This document shows, one piece after another, positions 8,167 to 13,707 of a DNA stretch of 13,707 nt. The notes under the pieces are model-generated. The model did not search any database. It was not told the origin of the DNA and worked only from the letters and a program-made list of their open reading frames with translations. The stretch is taken from contig CAIXSC010000899.1 in the NCBI GenBank assembly GCA_903921945.1, positions 1-13,707 of the forward strand, read 5' to 3'. Numbering within the stretch: position 1 is the first letter of the stretch; each line of letters starts with the position of its first letter. This stretch comes from an uncultured Planctomycetaceae bacterium (GTDB lineage Bacteria > Planctomycetota > Planctomycetia > Pirellulales > Pirellulaceae). The position numbers and the translations under genes are program-made.

Positions 8167-10170
8167 ATGACCACGCAAGCCTCGCTGTTCGACGGCTCGG
8201 ACGATTCGCTTTACGCCATCGAGACCCATGGCGAAGGTCCTCGCGGAAAACTGCCACTGACGGATGAGATCCTGCGGACTTGGTCGAGCGGCGATTTGTT
8301 CGGCTGGACACAAAATGCGGGTATGGGCTGGAACCCCGACGAGCTGACGGGGAAGCAGTTCCTGATCCTCAGCACGCAGGGGGGCGTGCGATCGCCGGAC
8401 GGGACGCCGATCGCGCTGGGGTATCACACGGGACATTGGGAGGTCGGCCTGTTGGTCCAAGCGGCCGCTCGGGAACTCAAGGCGGCAGGGGGCGTTCCGT
8501 TCGCCGCGTATGTGTCCGATCCGTGCGACGGTCGGACCCAGGGCACGACGGGAATGTTCGACAGCCTGCCATATCGCAACGACGCCGCGCTGGTTATGCG
8601 GCGCCTCATCCGCTCGCTGCCGACTCGCGACGGCGTGATGGGTGTCGCCACCTGCGACAAGGGGTTGCCCGCGATGATGATCGCGCTGGCGTCCATGCAC
8701 GACCTGCCAGTGGTCTTGGTGCCTGGTGGCGTGACCTTGCCACCGACTCACGGCGAAGATGCCGGCAAGGTGCAGACGATCGGGGCCCGTTATTCGCATG
8801 GACACATCACGTTGGAGGAAGCCGCCGCCGCCGGCTGCGCGGCATGCGGGTCGCCGGGAGGCGGTTGCCAGTTCCTGGGCACGGCTGCCACTTCGCAAGT
8901 GATTGGCGAAGCGCTCGGATTGGCGCTGCCGCACTCGGCGCTGGCTCCTAGCGGACAGCCGGTTTGGCTCGACCTCGCGCGCCGCAGCGCCCGCGCGCTC
9001 TGGCATCAAACCGAACGCCGGATTCGAGCGCGCGACATTCTCACCGACGATTCCGTGCATAACGCGATGGTGGTACACGCGGCCTGTGGCGGGTCGACCA
9101 ACCTGCTGCTTCATATTCCGGCGATCGCGTTTGCCGCCGGCCTGCGGCGTCCGTCCGTCGAGGACTGGAGCGCGGTGAATCGAGCGGTGCCGCGATTCGT
9201 GGACGTGCTTCCAAATGGCCCTGTGAACCATCCCACCGTCCGAGTCTTTCTCGCGGGCGGCGTGCCCGAGGTCATGCTTCACCTGCGAGATTTGGGATTG
9301 TTGAAGTTGCAAGCGATGACCGCGGCCGGTGTCACTTGGGGCGAAGCGCTCGCGCAATGGGAGGGTTCAGAGCGTCGTCAACGCATGCGAACGCTGTTGC
9401 GGGAACGGGACGGCATCGACCCGGACGAAGTCATCATCCCGCCCGCCGAGGCCCGGCGCCGCGGCATGACCAGCACCGTCTGCTTCCCGCGCGGCAATCT
9501 TTGCCCCGAAGGCTCGGTGATCAAAGCGACCTCGATCGATCCCAAGGTGGTGGACGCGGATGGCGTCTATCGCAAGACGGGCCCCGCGCGGGTGTTCACC
9601 AGCGAGCGGGCGGCGATCCAAGCGATCAAAGGCCAGTCCGACCGACCGCTTAAACCGGGCGATGTCCTTGTCCTGGTCGCTCGCGGCCCGATGGGTTCGG
9701 GCATGGAAGAAACGTATCAAATCACCTCCGCGCTCAAGTTCCTCCCGTGGGGCCGCGAAGTGGCCGTGGTCACCGATGCCCGTTTTTCCGGCGTCAGCAC
9801 CGGGGCCTGCATCGGCCACGTTGGCCCCGAAGCGCTCGCGGGCGGCCCCATCGGCAAAGTACGGGATGGCGACCGGATTCGCATTGAAATCGACCGCCAG
9901 CAACTGCTCGGATCGGTCGATCTCGTGGGCGAAATCGTGGATGGCGCCGAGCGGACCTTTAGCCCGCAGGAGGGCGTTCAGGTGCTCGCGCGACGCTCGC
10001 CCCGCGCCGACTTGGCTCCTGATGCCCAATTGCCCGCCGACACGCGGCTCTGGGCCGCTCTGCAACGCGCCGGCGGCGGCACCTGGGGCGGGTGCGTCTA
10101 CGATGTCGATCGCATCGTGGAGCTACTCGAAGCGGGCGAACGAACCCTCGCCGCGCACCCGTCACGCTGA
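8167..10170 (+). CDS. YjhG/YagF-family dehydratase (probable D-xylonate dehydratase)
   Basis: A cytoplasmic sugar-acid dehydratase of the IlvD/Edd superfamily, 667 residues, about the length of E. coli YjhG and YagF (655) and collinear with them as I recall their sequences. That subfamily converts D-xylonate to 2-keto-3-deoxy-D-xylonate. The Fe-S ligands are present: C120 in SDPCDGRTQG, C163 in ATCDKG and C234 in GGGCQFLG. K165, next to C163, is the expected carbamylated metal ligand. S541 in TDARFSGVSTG is the usual catalytic base. Strong subfamily signatures are GDLFGWTQNAGMGW near the N-terminus, HSALAPSG, CGGSTNLLLHIPAIA, and GGTWGGCVYDV at the C-terminus. The ATG is preceded by AGG at 8158-8160 with a 6-base gap. 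The gene has its own leader and no transporter, aldolase or dehydrogenase beside it, so exact substrate (D-xylonate or another aldonate) remains open. Confidence 0.93.
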   Translation: MTTQASLFDGSDDSLYAIETHGEGPRGKLPLTDEILRTWSSGDLFGWTQNAGMGWNPDELTGKQFLILSTQGGVRSPDGTPIALGYHTGHWEVGLLVQAAARELKAAGGVPFAAYVSDPCDGRTQGTTGMFDSLPYRNDAALVMRRLIRSLPTRDGVMGVATCDKGLPAMMIALASMHDLPVVLVPGGVTLPPTHGEDAGKVQTIGARYSHGHITLEEAAAAGCAACGSPGGGCQFLGTAATSQVIGEALGLALPHSALAPSGQPVWLDLARRSARALWHQTERRIRARDILTDDSVHNAMVVHAACGGSTNLLLHIPAIAFAAGLRRPSVEDWSAVNRAVPRFVDVLPNGPVNHPTVRVFLAGGVPEVMLHLRDLGLLKLQAMTAAGVTWGEALAQWEGSERRQRMRTLLRERDGIDPDEVIIPPAEARRRGMTSTVCFPRGNLCPEGSVIKATSIDPKVVDADGVYRKTGPARVFTSERAAIQAIKGQSDRPLKPGDVLVLVARGPMGSGMEETYQITSALKFLPWGREVAVVTDARFSGVSTGACIGHVGPEALAGGPIGKVRDGDRIRIEIDRQQLLGSVDLVGEIVDGAERTFSPQEGVQVLARRSPRADLAPDAQLPADTRLWAALQRAGGGTWGGCVYDVDRIVELLEAGERTLAAHPSR

Positions 10171-10554
10171 GCCACCGGTTCGCACGCGAGCGGCGATGAA
10201 GAAGACGACCGATTTGCGGCAAGCACACGCAGTCATTTCAGCGATCCATCGTGATATCGCGTCACCGCGATACCACGACGCGTGAAGCGCGACTGCACGA
10301 CGCGTGGCGGCCCAAGAGGCCACGGTGTTTCCCGCCGGCGAAAGTCTAGCGGTGTCACGGGCCAGCGGATACAGGTTGACGGTCCGGAAAGAGAATCGCG
10401 GACCGGCCGAGCTTCGTCGGGGACGTGTCCTGCTGTTCCGACGCCGAGATTTCGAGAGCCGTTGATGCCCGACTCACGGTTCGTTGCCGCTTCGGGTCAG
10501 GAATCCGAGGAATCGTTTAGGGATTAGGGCTTCAGAGGGTAGCGCGATAACCGG
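10171..10554. other. Intergenic gap between convergent genes (384 bp)
   Basis: No convincing gene. It separates the rightward dehydratase from the leftward small gene. It holds the hairpin at 10250-10277, an 11-bp direct repeat (cacgacgcgtg at 10274-10284 and 10296-10306, period 22 bp), and a second inverted repeat (cggtccg 10380-10386 / cggaccg 10399-10405, loop 12). The rest shows nothing I can name. Confidence 0.6.
10250..10277 (+). terminator. Hairpin, possible terminator after the dehydratase
   Basis: A 12-bp stem with one A-C mismatch (cgtgatatcgcg at 10250-10261 with cgcgataccacg at 10266-10277) closes a 4-base loop, tcac. It starts 80 bases after the dehydratase stop. No T-run follows, so it is not a textbook intrinsic terminator. 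It could stop or protect the transcript, and since it lies between converging genes it could serve both. Confidence 0.4.
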
Positions 10555-10989
10555 TCAGGGCGAACTGGGGTAAGGCCAACATGGAGGAGTGCCTTGCAGC
10601 CTTTTGACGATTTCGGATTCGTTAGTCAGTTCGCGGCTTTGCACATCGAAACACTTCTGGACTACTTCTTGTGCAAGGAGAACGTAGTCGTCTGGTAAAT
10701 GGTGCTTGACTAAGACCTGCTTGCGATCGAGTTCGACACAAAGATAGTGCGAAGGGCCAACCGCAAAATTGCATAGCCAAACAAAGCAGGGCGCGGTTTC
10801 GCTAGTCGCTGGTCCGATCGGTCCGAGGTGCTGGGCAACGGCGGACCCAACGATGGTCATGCCGCTATCAGGCACCCAGGGATGAAAATGGGCCACGCCT
10901 TTCGGCAACTGGTCGTTCAAGTACATGCCAAATTGATAGCAGCCTCGAAGCCTACCCTTCGGTTCGCGTTGCACAGAAAACTCGGGCAT
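10555..10989 (-). CDS. Unrecognised small protein, 144 aa, Cys-rich
   Basis: I do not recognise this family. Two starts are possible: GTG at 11001 (148 residues) or ATG at 10989 (144 residues). I prefer the ATG because GAGG sits 6 bases ahead of it, within the would-be GTG codon and the next. The product is soluble-looking, with no signal peptide or membrane segment. It has six cysteines, at 17, 68, 73 and 84 and two near the end, and a hydrophobic core from about 44 to 108 containing APCFVWLCNF and YLCVELD. The middle has an aromatic HFHPWVP motif. The alternation of short strands ending in a helical stretch (LLAQEVVQKCFDV) loosely resembles small immunity-type folds, but no family motif supports that. 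It lies 84 bp behind a second small gene on the same strand, so the two may be co-transcribed. GC is about 48% in one line I counted, well below the neighbouring genes. Confidence 0.55.
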   Translation of the reverse strand: MPEFSVQREPKGRLRGCYQFGMYLNDQLPKGVAHFHPWVPDSGMTIVGSAVAQHLGPIGPATSETAPCFVWLCNFAVGPSHYLCVELDRKQVLVKHHLPDDYVLLAQEVVQKCFDVQSRELTNESEIVKRLQGTPPCWPYPSSP

Positions 10990-11040
10990 CTCCGTCCTCA
11001 CGAAAGGTCGGCACCGACTACCACGAAAAATGGGATTCGC

Positions 11041-11052
11041 GTTTTCGAAAAC
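11041..11052. promoter_or_regulatory. 12-bp perfect palindrome between the two small genes
   Basis: gttttcgaaaac reads the same on both strands. It lies in the 84-bp gap between the stop of the upstream small gene (11074) and the start of the downstream one (10989), 51 bases ahead of the latter's ATG. It could be an operator or a site for a dimeric regulator. This is inference from position and symmetry only. Confidence 0.3.
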
Positions 11053-11073
11053 AACGAGCGATCAGGAAGGAGA

Positions 11074-11517
11074 TCAAGACGTGCTTTGGGATTGGCGTAT
11101 GTGCTTAAACCCCGCGATGCCATAAGCGATGGTGAATTCAACCGGTTTTATCTCGTGGCCGCGTTTCCGCATGCCGATCGCAAAAGCATCCCAAAATCTT
11201 TGCCGGTCGAAATCGCGGGTTGCGGCCATCACCTTTTTGTCAGGCCCGATGATCAAACGGACATACTCATCAGGTTTGAGCCGTGATTCGGAGTTGAACG
11301 CTTCGTAGGAGAGGCAGTCGTCTGCTTCGAACCAAACAATGTCGGAAGCCGCAACATCAGTGCGCATCGATGCATCTTCACGCAGGTCGCCGCTCTTCAC
11401 CGACGCGCCTCGAGCTAAGTCGGGCAGCAGGGGTGGGGCCTCGACTACGTTTTTCGTGGAGGCGTTGGCGTCGCGCAGGGCAACGACCGACGGCGGAATC
11501 GCGTGAGTCTTGGCCAT
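11074..11517 (-). CDS. Unrecognised small protein, 147 aa
   Basis: I do not recognise this family. The start is ATG at 11517, preceded on the minus strand by a purine-rich gaaagaa that may act as a weak ribosome binding site. Residues 1-55 look flexible and low in structure (Ala/Ser/Val-rich, with APPLLPDLARG). Residues 58-135 look folded: DIVWFEADDCLSYEAFN, then a strand-rich YVRLIIGPDKKVMAATRD, then a helical RFWDAFAIGMRKRGHE, then PVEFTIAYG. No signal peptide or membrane helix is seen, and only one cysteine. It is the first of two small minus-strand genes; the second follows after 84 bp. GC is about 52% in one counted line, lower than the flanking genes, which suggests separate acquisition. 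The opposite strand also has an open frame (10828-11286) but its basic, low-complexity product looks like a shadow. Confidence 0.57.
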   Translation of the reverse strand: MAKTHAIPPSVVALRDANASTKNVVEAPPLLPDLARGASVKSGDLREDASMRTDVAASDIVWFEADDCLSYEAFNSESRLKPDEYVRLIIGPDKKVMAATRDFDRQRFWDAFAIGMRKRGHEIKPVEFTIAYGIAGFKHIRQSQSTS

Positions 11518-11541
11518 AGAGAATTCTTTCTAAGCCTGGCA

Positions 11542-11567
11542 TGACTAGAGGAGTCAGCCTAGAGGAG
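11542..11567 (-). promoter_or_regulatory. Repeat and palindrome just upstream of the first small gene
   Basis: ctagaggag occurs at 11545-11553 and 11559-11567 (14-bp period). The left copy is inside a 15-base element with perfect 5-bp arms, tgact (11542-11546) and agtca (11552-11556). The block lies 25-50 bases before the ATG at 11517, where an operator or core promoter would be. The role is inferred from position alone. Confidence 0.25.
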
Positions 11568-11687
11568 CACGGCTACAAAGTCTGTCTCATTCAACGTATG
11601 CTTCGCGATTTGGAAACAAAAGTCGAGCCGCCCTCAAAGGTACGGCTTGACCCGCTGGGGACAGACCGAGCACCACACACACAATAA

Positions 11688-11711
11688 CGAAAAAAACTGA
11701 GGAGTTTTTCG
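11688..11711 (-). terminator. A/T-rich hairpin, possible terminator
   Basis: cgaaaaaaact (11688-11698) pairs with agtttttcg (11703-11711) around a 4-base gagg loop, leaving two bulged A residues. On the minus strand the downstream arm carries a run of seven T. It lies about 260 bases beyond the DUF1549 gene stop. The stem is weak (few G-C pairs), so this is a tentative call. Confidence 0.25.
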
Positions 11712-11729
11712 TCCGAAGCGTAGTGGAAA

Positions 11730-11747
11730 CTTCACAATCTCTTCACA
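11730..11747. promoter_or_regulatory. TTCACA direct repeat, 11-bp period
   Basis: cttcaca occurs at 11730-11736 and at 11741-11747, exactly 11 bp (one helical turn) apart. This spacing is what tandem OmpR/PhoB-type response regulators recognise; the B. subtilis PhoP box is TTCACA-like with the same period. It lies about 215 bases upstream of the small gene start. A regulator link is inference only. Confidence 0.3.
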
Positions 11748-11749
11748 CC

Positions 11750-11775
11750 AAGGGAAAGTCTAGCTATTTCCCCTT
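11750..11775. other. Hairpin in AT-rich intergenic DNA
   Basis: aagggaaa (11750-11757) pairs with tttcccctt (11767-11775) with one bulged C and a 9-base loop. No T-run follows on either strand. It could end the leftward DUF1549 transcript, about 200 bases downstream of its stop, or be structure without function. Confidence 0.25.
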
Positions 11776-11971
11776 TCTTGTCAATGTCCGTTTTAAAAAC
11801 TTTCCCATCGGGTTTGGACGCATCGACGGGCGTCGGCGGCTTGTAGGGTGCCTGCAGCGGTTGGGAAGGCAGTCGCGGGTTTGATGGTTCGGCCGGGTGT
11901 CGGGGCGTGTGGATCAGCTAACTGCGGCTGAGCACCTGCGGGCTGGTATCACGCGGAAGCGATCGCGGTTT

Positions 11972-13690
11972 TCAATGGTTCCAGGAAAACTCGGTGCTGT
12001 TGATCAAGATCCAGCAGAGGTCCTCCAAAGCGGCGATGCGGGCGTTGCCGCGAGTCGGCTCGATACGGTCCGTGAAATGTTTCCATTCCTCGTTCGACGG
12101 CCGGCGCGTGAGCACGGTCAGGTAGGCCACTTCCACGGCGCGCGAAGCATCGGAGGCGAGCACCGCGATCCGGGTCGCGGCATTGAAAAAGGGATCCTCC
12201 TTGGTTCGTTCTTTGACCAGTTCGCCATTCATGAGCAGCAGACGCTGGGGAATCGTGCCGCCACGATCCGCGAACTCGTCTTCGCCCGTGTCGCCATAGC
12301 GTTGCACGAACTCGTTCGTCTGGCCGAACTTCATCAGTTTCCGCAGGATGTGAGCATCTCCGTCAATCGTGGCGAGCGACGAGGACTGGATGACCGCCCC
12401 GGCCACCTGCTCGGGGCGGAGGCGGGTCAGCGGGAACACGGCCCAGTGCCGCTCGTGGTCGGACGTGATTTCGAAGTCCGCGCGGCTATCGCGTTGGAAA
12501 GCCTCCGTCGCCGCCAGCAACCGGATGAGCCGCCGCACGTTATAGCCATGGCGAATGAAGTCGTCGGCGAGCGTCTCGAGGGCTGGCGGGAAAGGGCCGG
12601 TGAGCGGAATGTCATCGATCGGTTCCACCAACGGCCGGCCGAACACCAGCGCCCAAAAGCGGTTGACCGCGGCACGGGCAAATGGCCGATTGTCGGGGTG
12701 GGTGACCCATGCCGCGAGCTGCTCGCGCAGGTCGCCGTCGGAGGTCGGCGTCTTTCGATCCGGCTTCAGAACGGCCGGCTGGGCGGGTGCCGTCGAAAGG
12801 TCCAGGCGATTGAACTCCGGCAGGAACGGAACTTTCGCGGCGACGCGTTCCTCCTGCTGTCCGCCGAGGAATTGGTATTGATAGCCTTTCGCGGCCGGCC
12901 GATCGCGGATACCGGCGATGCTGTTCCCGACATCGCTGAAAAAGGCGGCGAGCTGGTGGAAGTCGCGTTGTTCGCCAAGCCGCGGCGCCTGCGGATCGCC
13001 AAGCTGGATCTTTTCCAAGCGGTCGTCATGGCACTGCAGGCAATCGATCCGCATGCCTAGAAAAGCGCGCGACGTCCGGTTCGCCAGCTTCACCGGATCG
13101 GGTTTGTTGTCTTGATTCGGGTCGCTGGTGGCGGTGACGAAATTGACGGCCGGCGAATCGGTCCAAAGTCCTTCTTCGGTCAGCAGTTTCCGCACGAGCG
13201 CGTCGTAGGCGAGATCCTGGCGATGGAGTCGATCGCCAAGCCACGAGACAAAGCGGCGGCGGCGATACACCAGGAACGGCCCCATGTCGGTCCCCACATA
13301 GGCTCGCGCCAACCGTTCGGCGATGTAATCCGCCGATCGGCGGTCTTCGAGCAGATGGCTGAGCCACCAGTCGAGCCGGCGATCATCGGGCACTTTCTCC
13401 AGTACCCGGATTTCCTCGAGCGACGGCACGGCTCCGGTCAGGGCGAGCGACAGGCGCCGGGCAAGGGTCAGCGGCTCCGCCGTTGGCGCTGTTTCCAAGC
13501 CGACTCCCGCCCATTGCTCGCGAAACTCGGCGTTCACTCGTTGAAGCGTGGCCTGAAAGCTCGGATCGCCGGTGACCGCCGCCGCTCCCTCTCGCGGCGC
13601 CGCGACGCGTTCCCGTCGCCAGAGACTGCCCGCGACTCCGATCAGTACCGCTAGGCAGGCCGCCAGAAAGAGCCAATCGCGTTTCCCCAT
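11972..13690 (-). CDS. DUF1549/DUF1553 (PSCyt2/PSD1) planctomycete membrane-anchored protein
   Basis: A member of the large planctomycete family that joins DUF1549 and DUF1553; its biochemical role is not established, though polysaccharide-related roles have been proposed from gene context. ATG 13690 follows an AAAGG with a 6-base gap. Residues 6-24 form one hydrophobic helix with K3-R4 before and R25-R26-E-R28 after it, so the protein is probably membrane-anchored. DUF1549 covers about 46-250, with RRLSLALTGAVPSLEEI and C217-L-Q-C220-H221, a CxxCH motif as in c-type haem sites. DUF1553 covers about 318-555, with AAVNRFWALVFGRPLVEP (W346), LIRLLAATEAFQRDSR, LRPEQVAGAVIQSS and a closing LEDLCWILINSTEFSWNH. 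At 572 residues it is a short form, lacking the N-terminal cytochrome-like PSCyt1 or LamG/PA14 insert of many relatives. The usual DUF1501 partner does not follow: 454 bp of non-coding DNA does. Confidence 0.93.
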   Translation of the reverse strand: MGKRDWLFLAACLAVLIGVAGSLWRRERVAAPREGAAAVTGDPSFQATLQRVNAEFREQWAGVGLETAPTAEPLTLARRLSLALTGAVPSLEEIRVLEKVPDDRRLDWWLSHLLEDRRSADYIAERLARAYVGTDMGPFLVYRRRRFVSWLGDRLHRQDLAYDALVRKLLTEEGLWTDSPAVNFVTATSDPNQDNKPDPVKLANRTSRAFLGMRIDCLQCHDDRLEKIQLGDPQAPRLGEQRDFHQLAAFFSDVGNSIAGIRDRPAAKGYQYQFLGGQQEERVAAKVPFLPEFNRLDLSTAPAQPAVLKPDRKTPTSDGDLREQLAAWVTHPDNRPFARAAVNRFWALVFGRPLVEPIDDIPLTGPFPPALETLADDFIRHGYNVRRLIRLLAATEAFQRDSRADFEITSDHERHWAVFPLTRLRPEQVAGAVIQSSSLATIDGDAHILRKLMKFGQTNEFVQRYGDTGEDEFADRGGTIPQRLLLMNGELVKERTKEDPFFNAATRIAVLASDASRAVEVAYLTVLTRRPSNEEWKHFTDRIEPTRGNARIAALEDLCWILINSTEFSWNH

Positions 13691-13707
13691 GACGTACCTT
13701 TACGAGA

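Larger units (their letters stand above)
11518..11971. other. AT-rich intergenic region (454 bp)
   Basis: Non-coding, between the stop of the DUF1549/DUF1553 gene and the start of the first small gene, both read leftward. GC falls to about 42-47% in 11701-11820 (hand count), against 60-67% in flanking genes. It contains paired ctagaggag repeats, an A/T hairpin at 11688-11711, a TTCACA pair, a hairpin at 11750-11775 and a ttttaaaa palindrome. I see no tRNA or other recognisable RNA. It should hold the promoter of the small gene pair and the end of the DUF1549 transcript. Confidence 0.6.

Noticed and set aside
8149..9357. 402-codon open frame on the minus strand
   Set aside because: Antisense to the dehydratase, which matches its family along its full length; the antisense product has no recognisable motif.
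10196..10285. 29-codon ORF (MKKTTDLRQ...) after the dehydratase
   Set aside because: Weak ribosome binding site, and its last third is made from the hairpin stem; more likely chance.
10282..10527. 81-codon + strand ORF in the convergent gap
   Set aside because: Arg/Ser/Gly-rich product with no motif and no ribosome binding site.
10828..11286. 152-codon + strand frame across the two small genes
   Set aside because: Its product is basic and low in complexity, and it covers only parts of both minus-strand genes and their gap. The minus frames have better starts and more protein-like composition, though I cannot exclude it fully.
5268..11966. GCGATCGC octamers (5268, 6494, 9121, 11959), like cyanobacterial HIP1
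   Set aside because: Four copies exceed a rough chance expectation of under one, but three are in coding DNA and GATC-rich codon use may explain them; a genome-wide count is needed.
11897..13060. 387-codon open frame on the + strand
   Set aside because: It lies antisense to the DUF1549/DUF1553 gene, whose family motifs are unmistakable; the product is Arg/Gly-rich, a typical shadow in GC-rich DNA.
1..13707. tRNA, rRNA, CRISPR array, insertion sequence ends or transposase
   Set aside because: Looked for on both strands and not found; the repeats seen are intragenic protein repeats or short regulatory-scale repeats.

Overview
The window looks like chromosomal DNA of a planctomycete. The best evidence is the minus-strand gene at 11972-13690, a DUF1549/DUF1553 (PSCyt2/PSD1) protein of the kind greatly expanded in Planctomycetes. 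A giant, cysteine-free surface protein with autotransporter-type and RTX-type repeats and a C25 (gingipain-like) peptidase also fit. Base composition is GC-rich (about 60-67% in lines I counted by hand) except for a clear dip (about 42-52%) between roughly 10550 and 11820.

Layout, left to right. (1) 3-6269 (+): the C-terminal 2088 residues of a giant secreted or surface protein, cut by the left edge of the window. It has long beta-strand-rich tandem repeats, one PATR (autotransporter-associated beta strand) segment, three separate RTX calcium-binding blocks, and an RTX-type C-terminus. (2) 6374-8065 (+): a C25-family cysteine peptidase with a signal peptide and an intact His/Cys pair. (3) 8167-10170 (+): a YjhG/YagF-type sugar-acid dehydratase (IlvD/Edd superfamily, probable D-xylonate dehydratase) with all Fe-S cysteines. 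(4) 10171-10554: a gap between converging genes holding a strong hairpin. (5) 11517-10555 (-): two short unrecognised genes in tandem, in the low-GC patch. (6) 11518-11971: AT-rich non-coding DNA with hairpins and paired direct repeats. (7) 13690-11972 (-): the membrane-anchored DUF1549/DUF1553 protein with a CxxCH motif.

How the genes may relate: the giant protein and the C25 peptidase are co-directional, 104 bp apart and both exported, so processing of one by the other is a testable idea. The dehydratase has its own ribosome binding site and a direct repeat in front of it, and no sugar-catabolic partner is visible. The two small minus-strand genes are the least explained part of the window: different base composition, palindromic and repeated sequences in front of each, and no recognisable family. 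They are the best place to look for something undescribed, but the sequence alone does not reveal a function.
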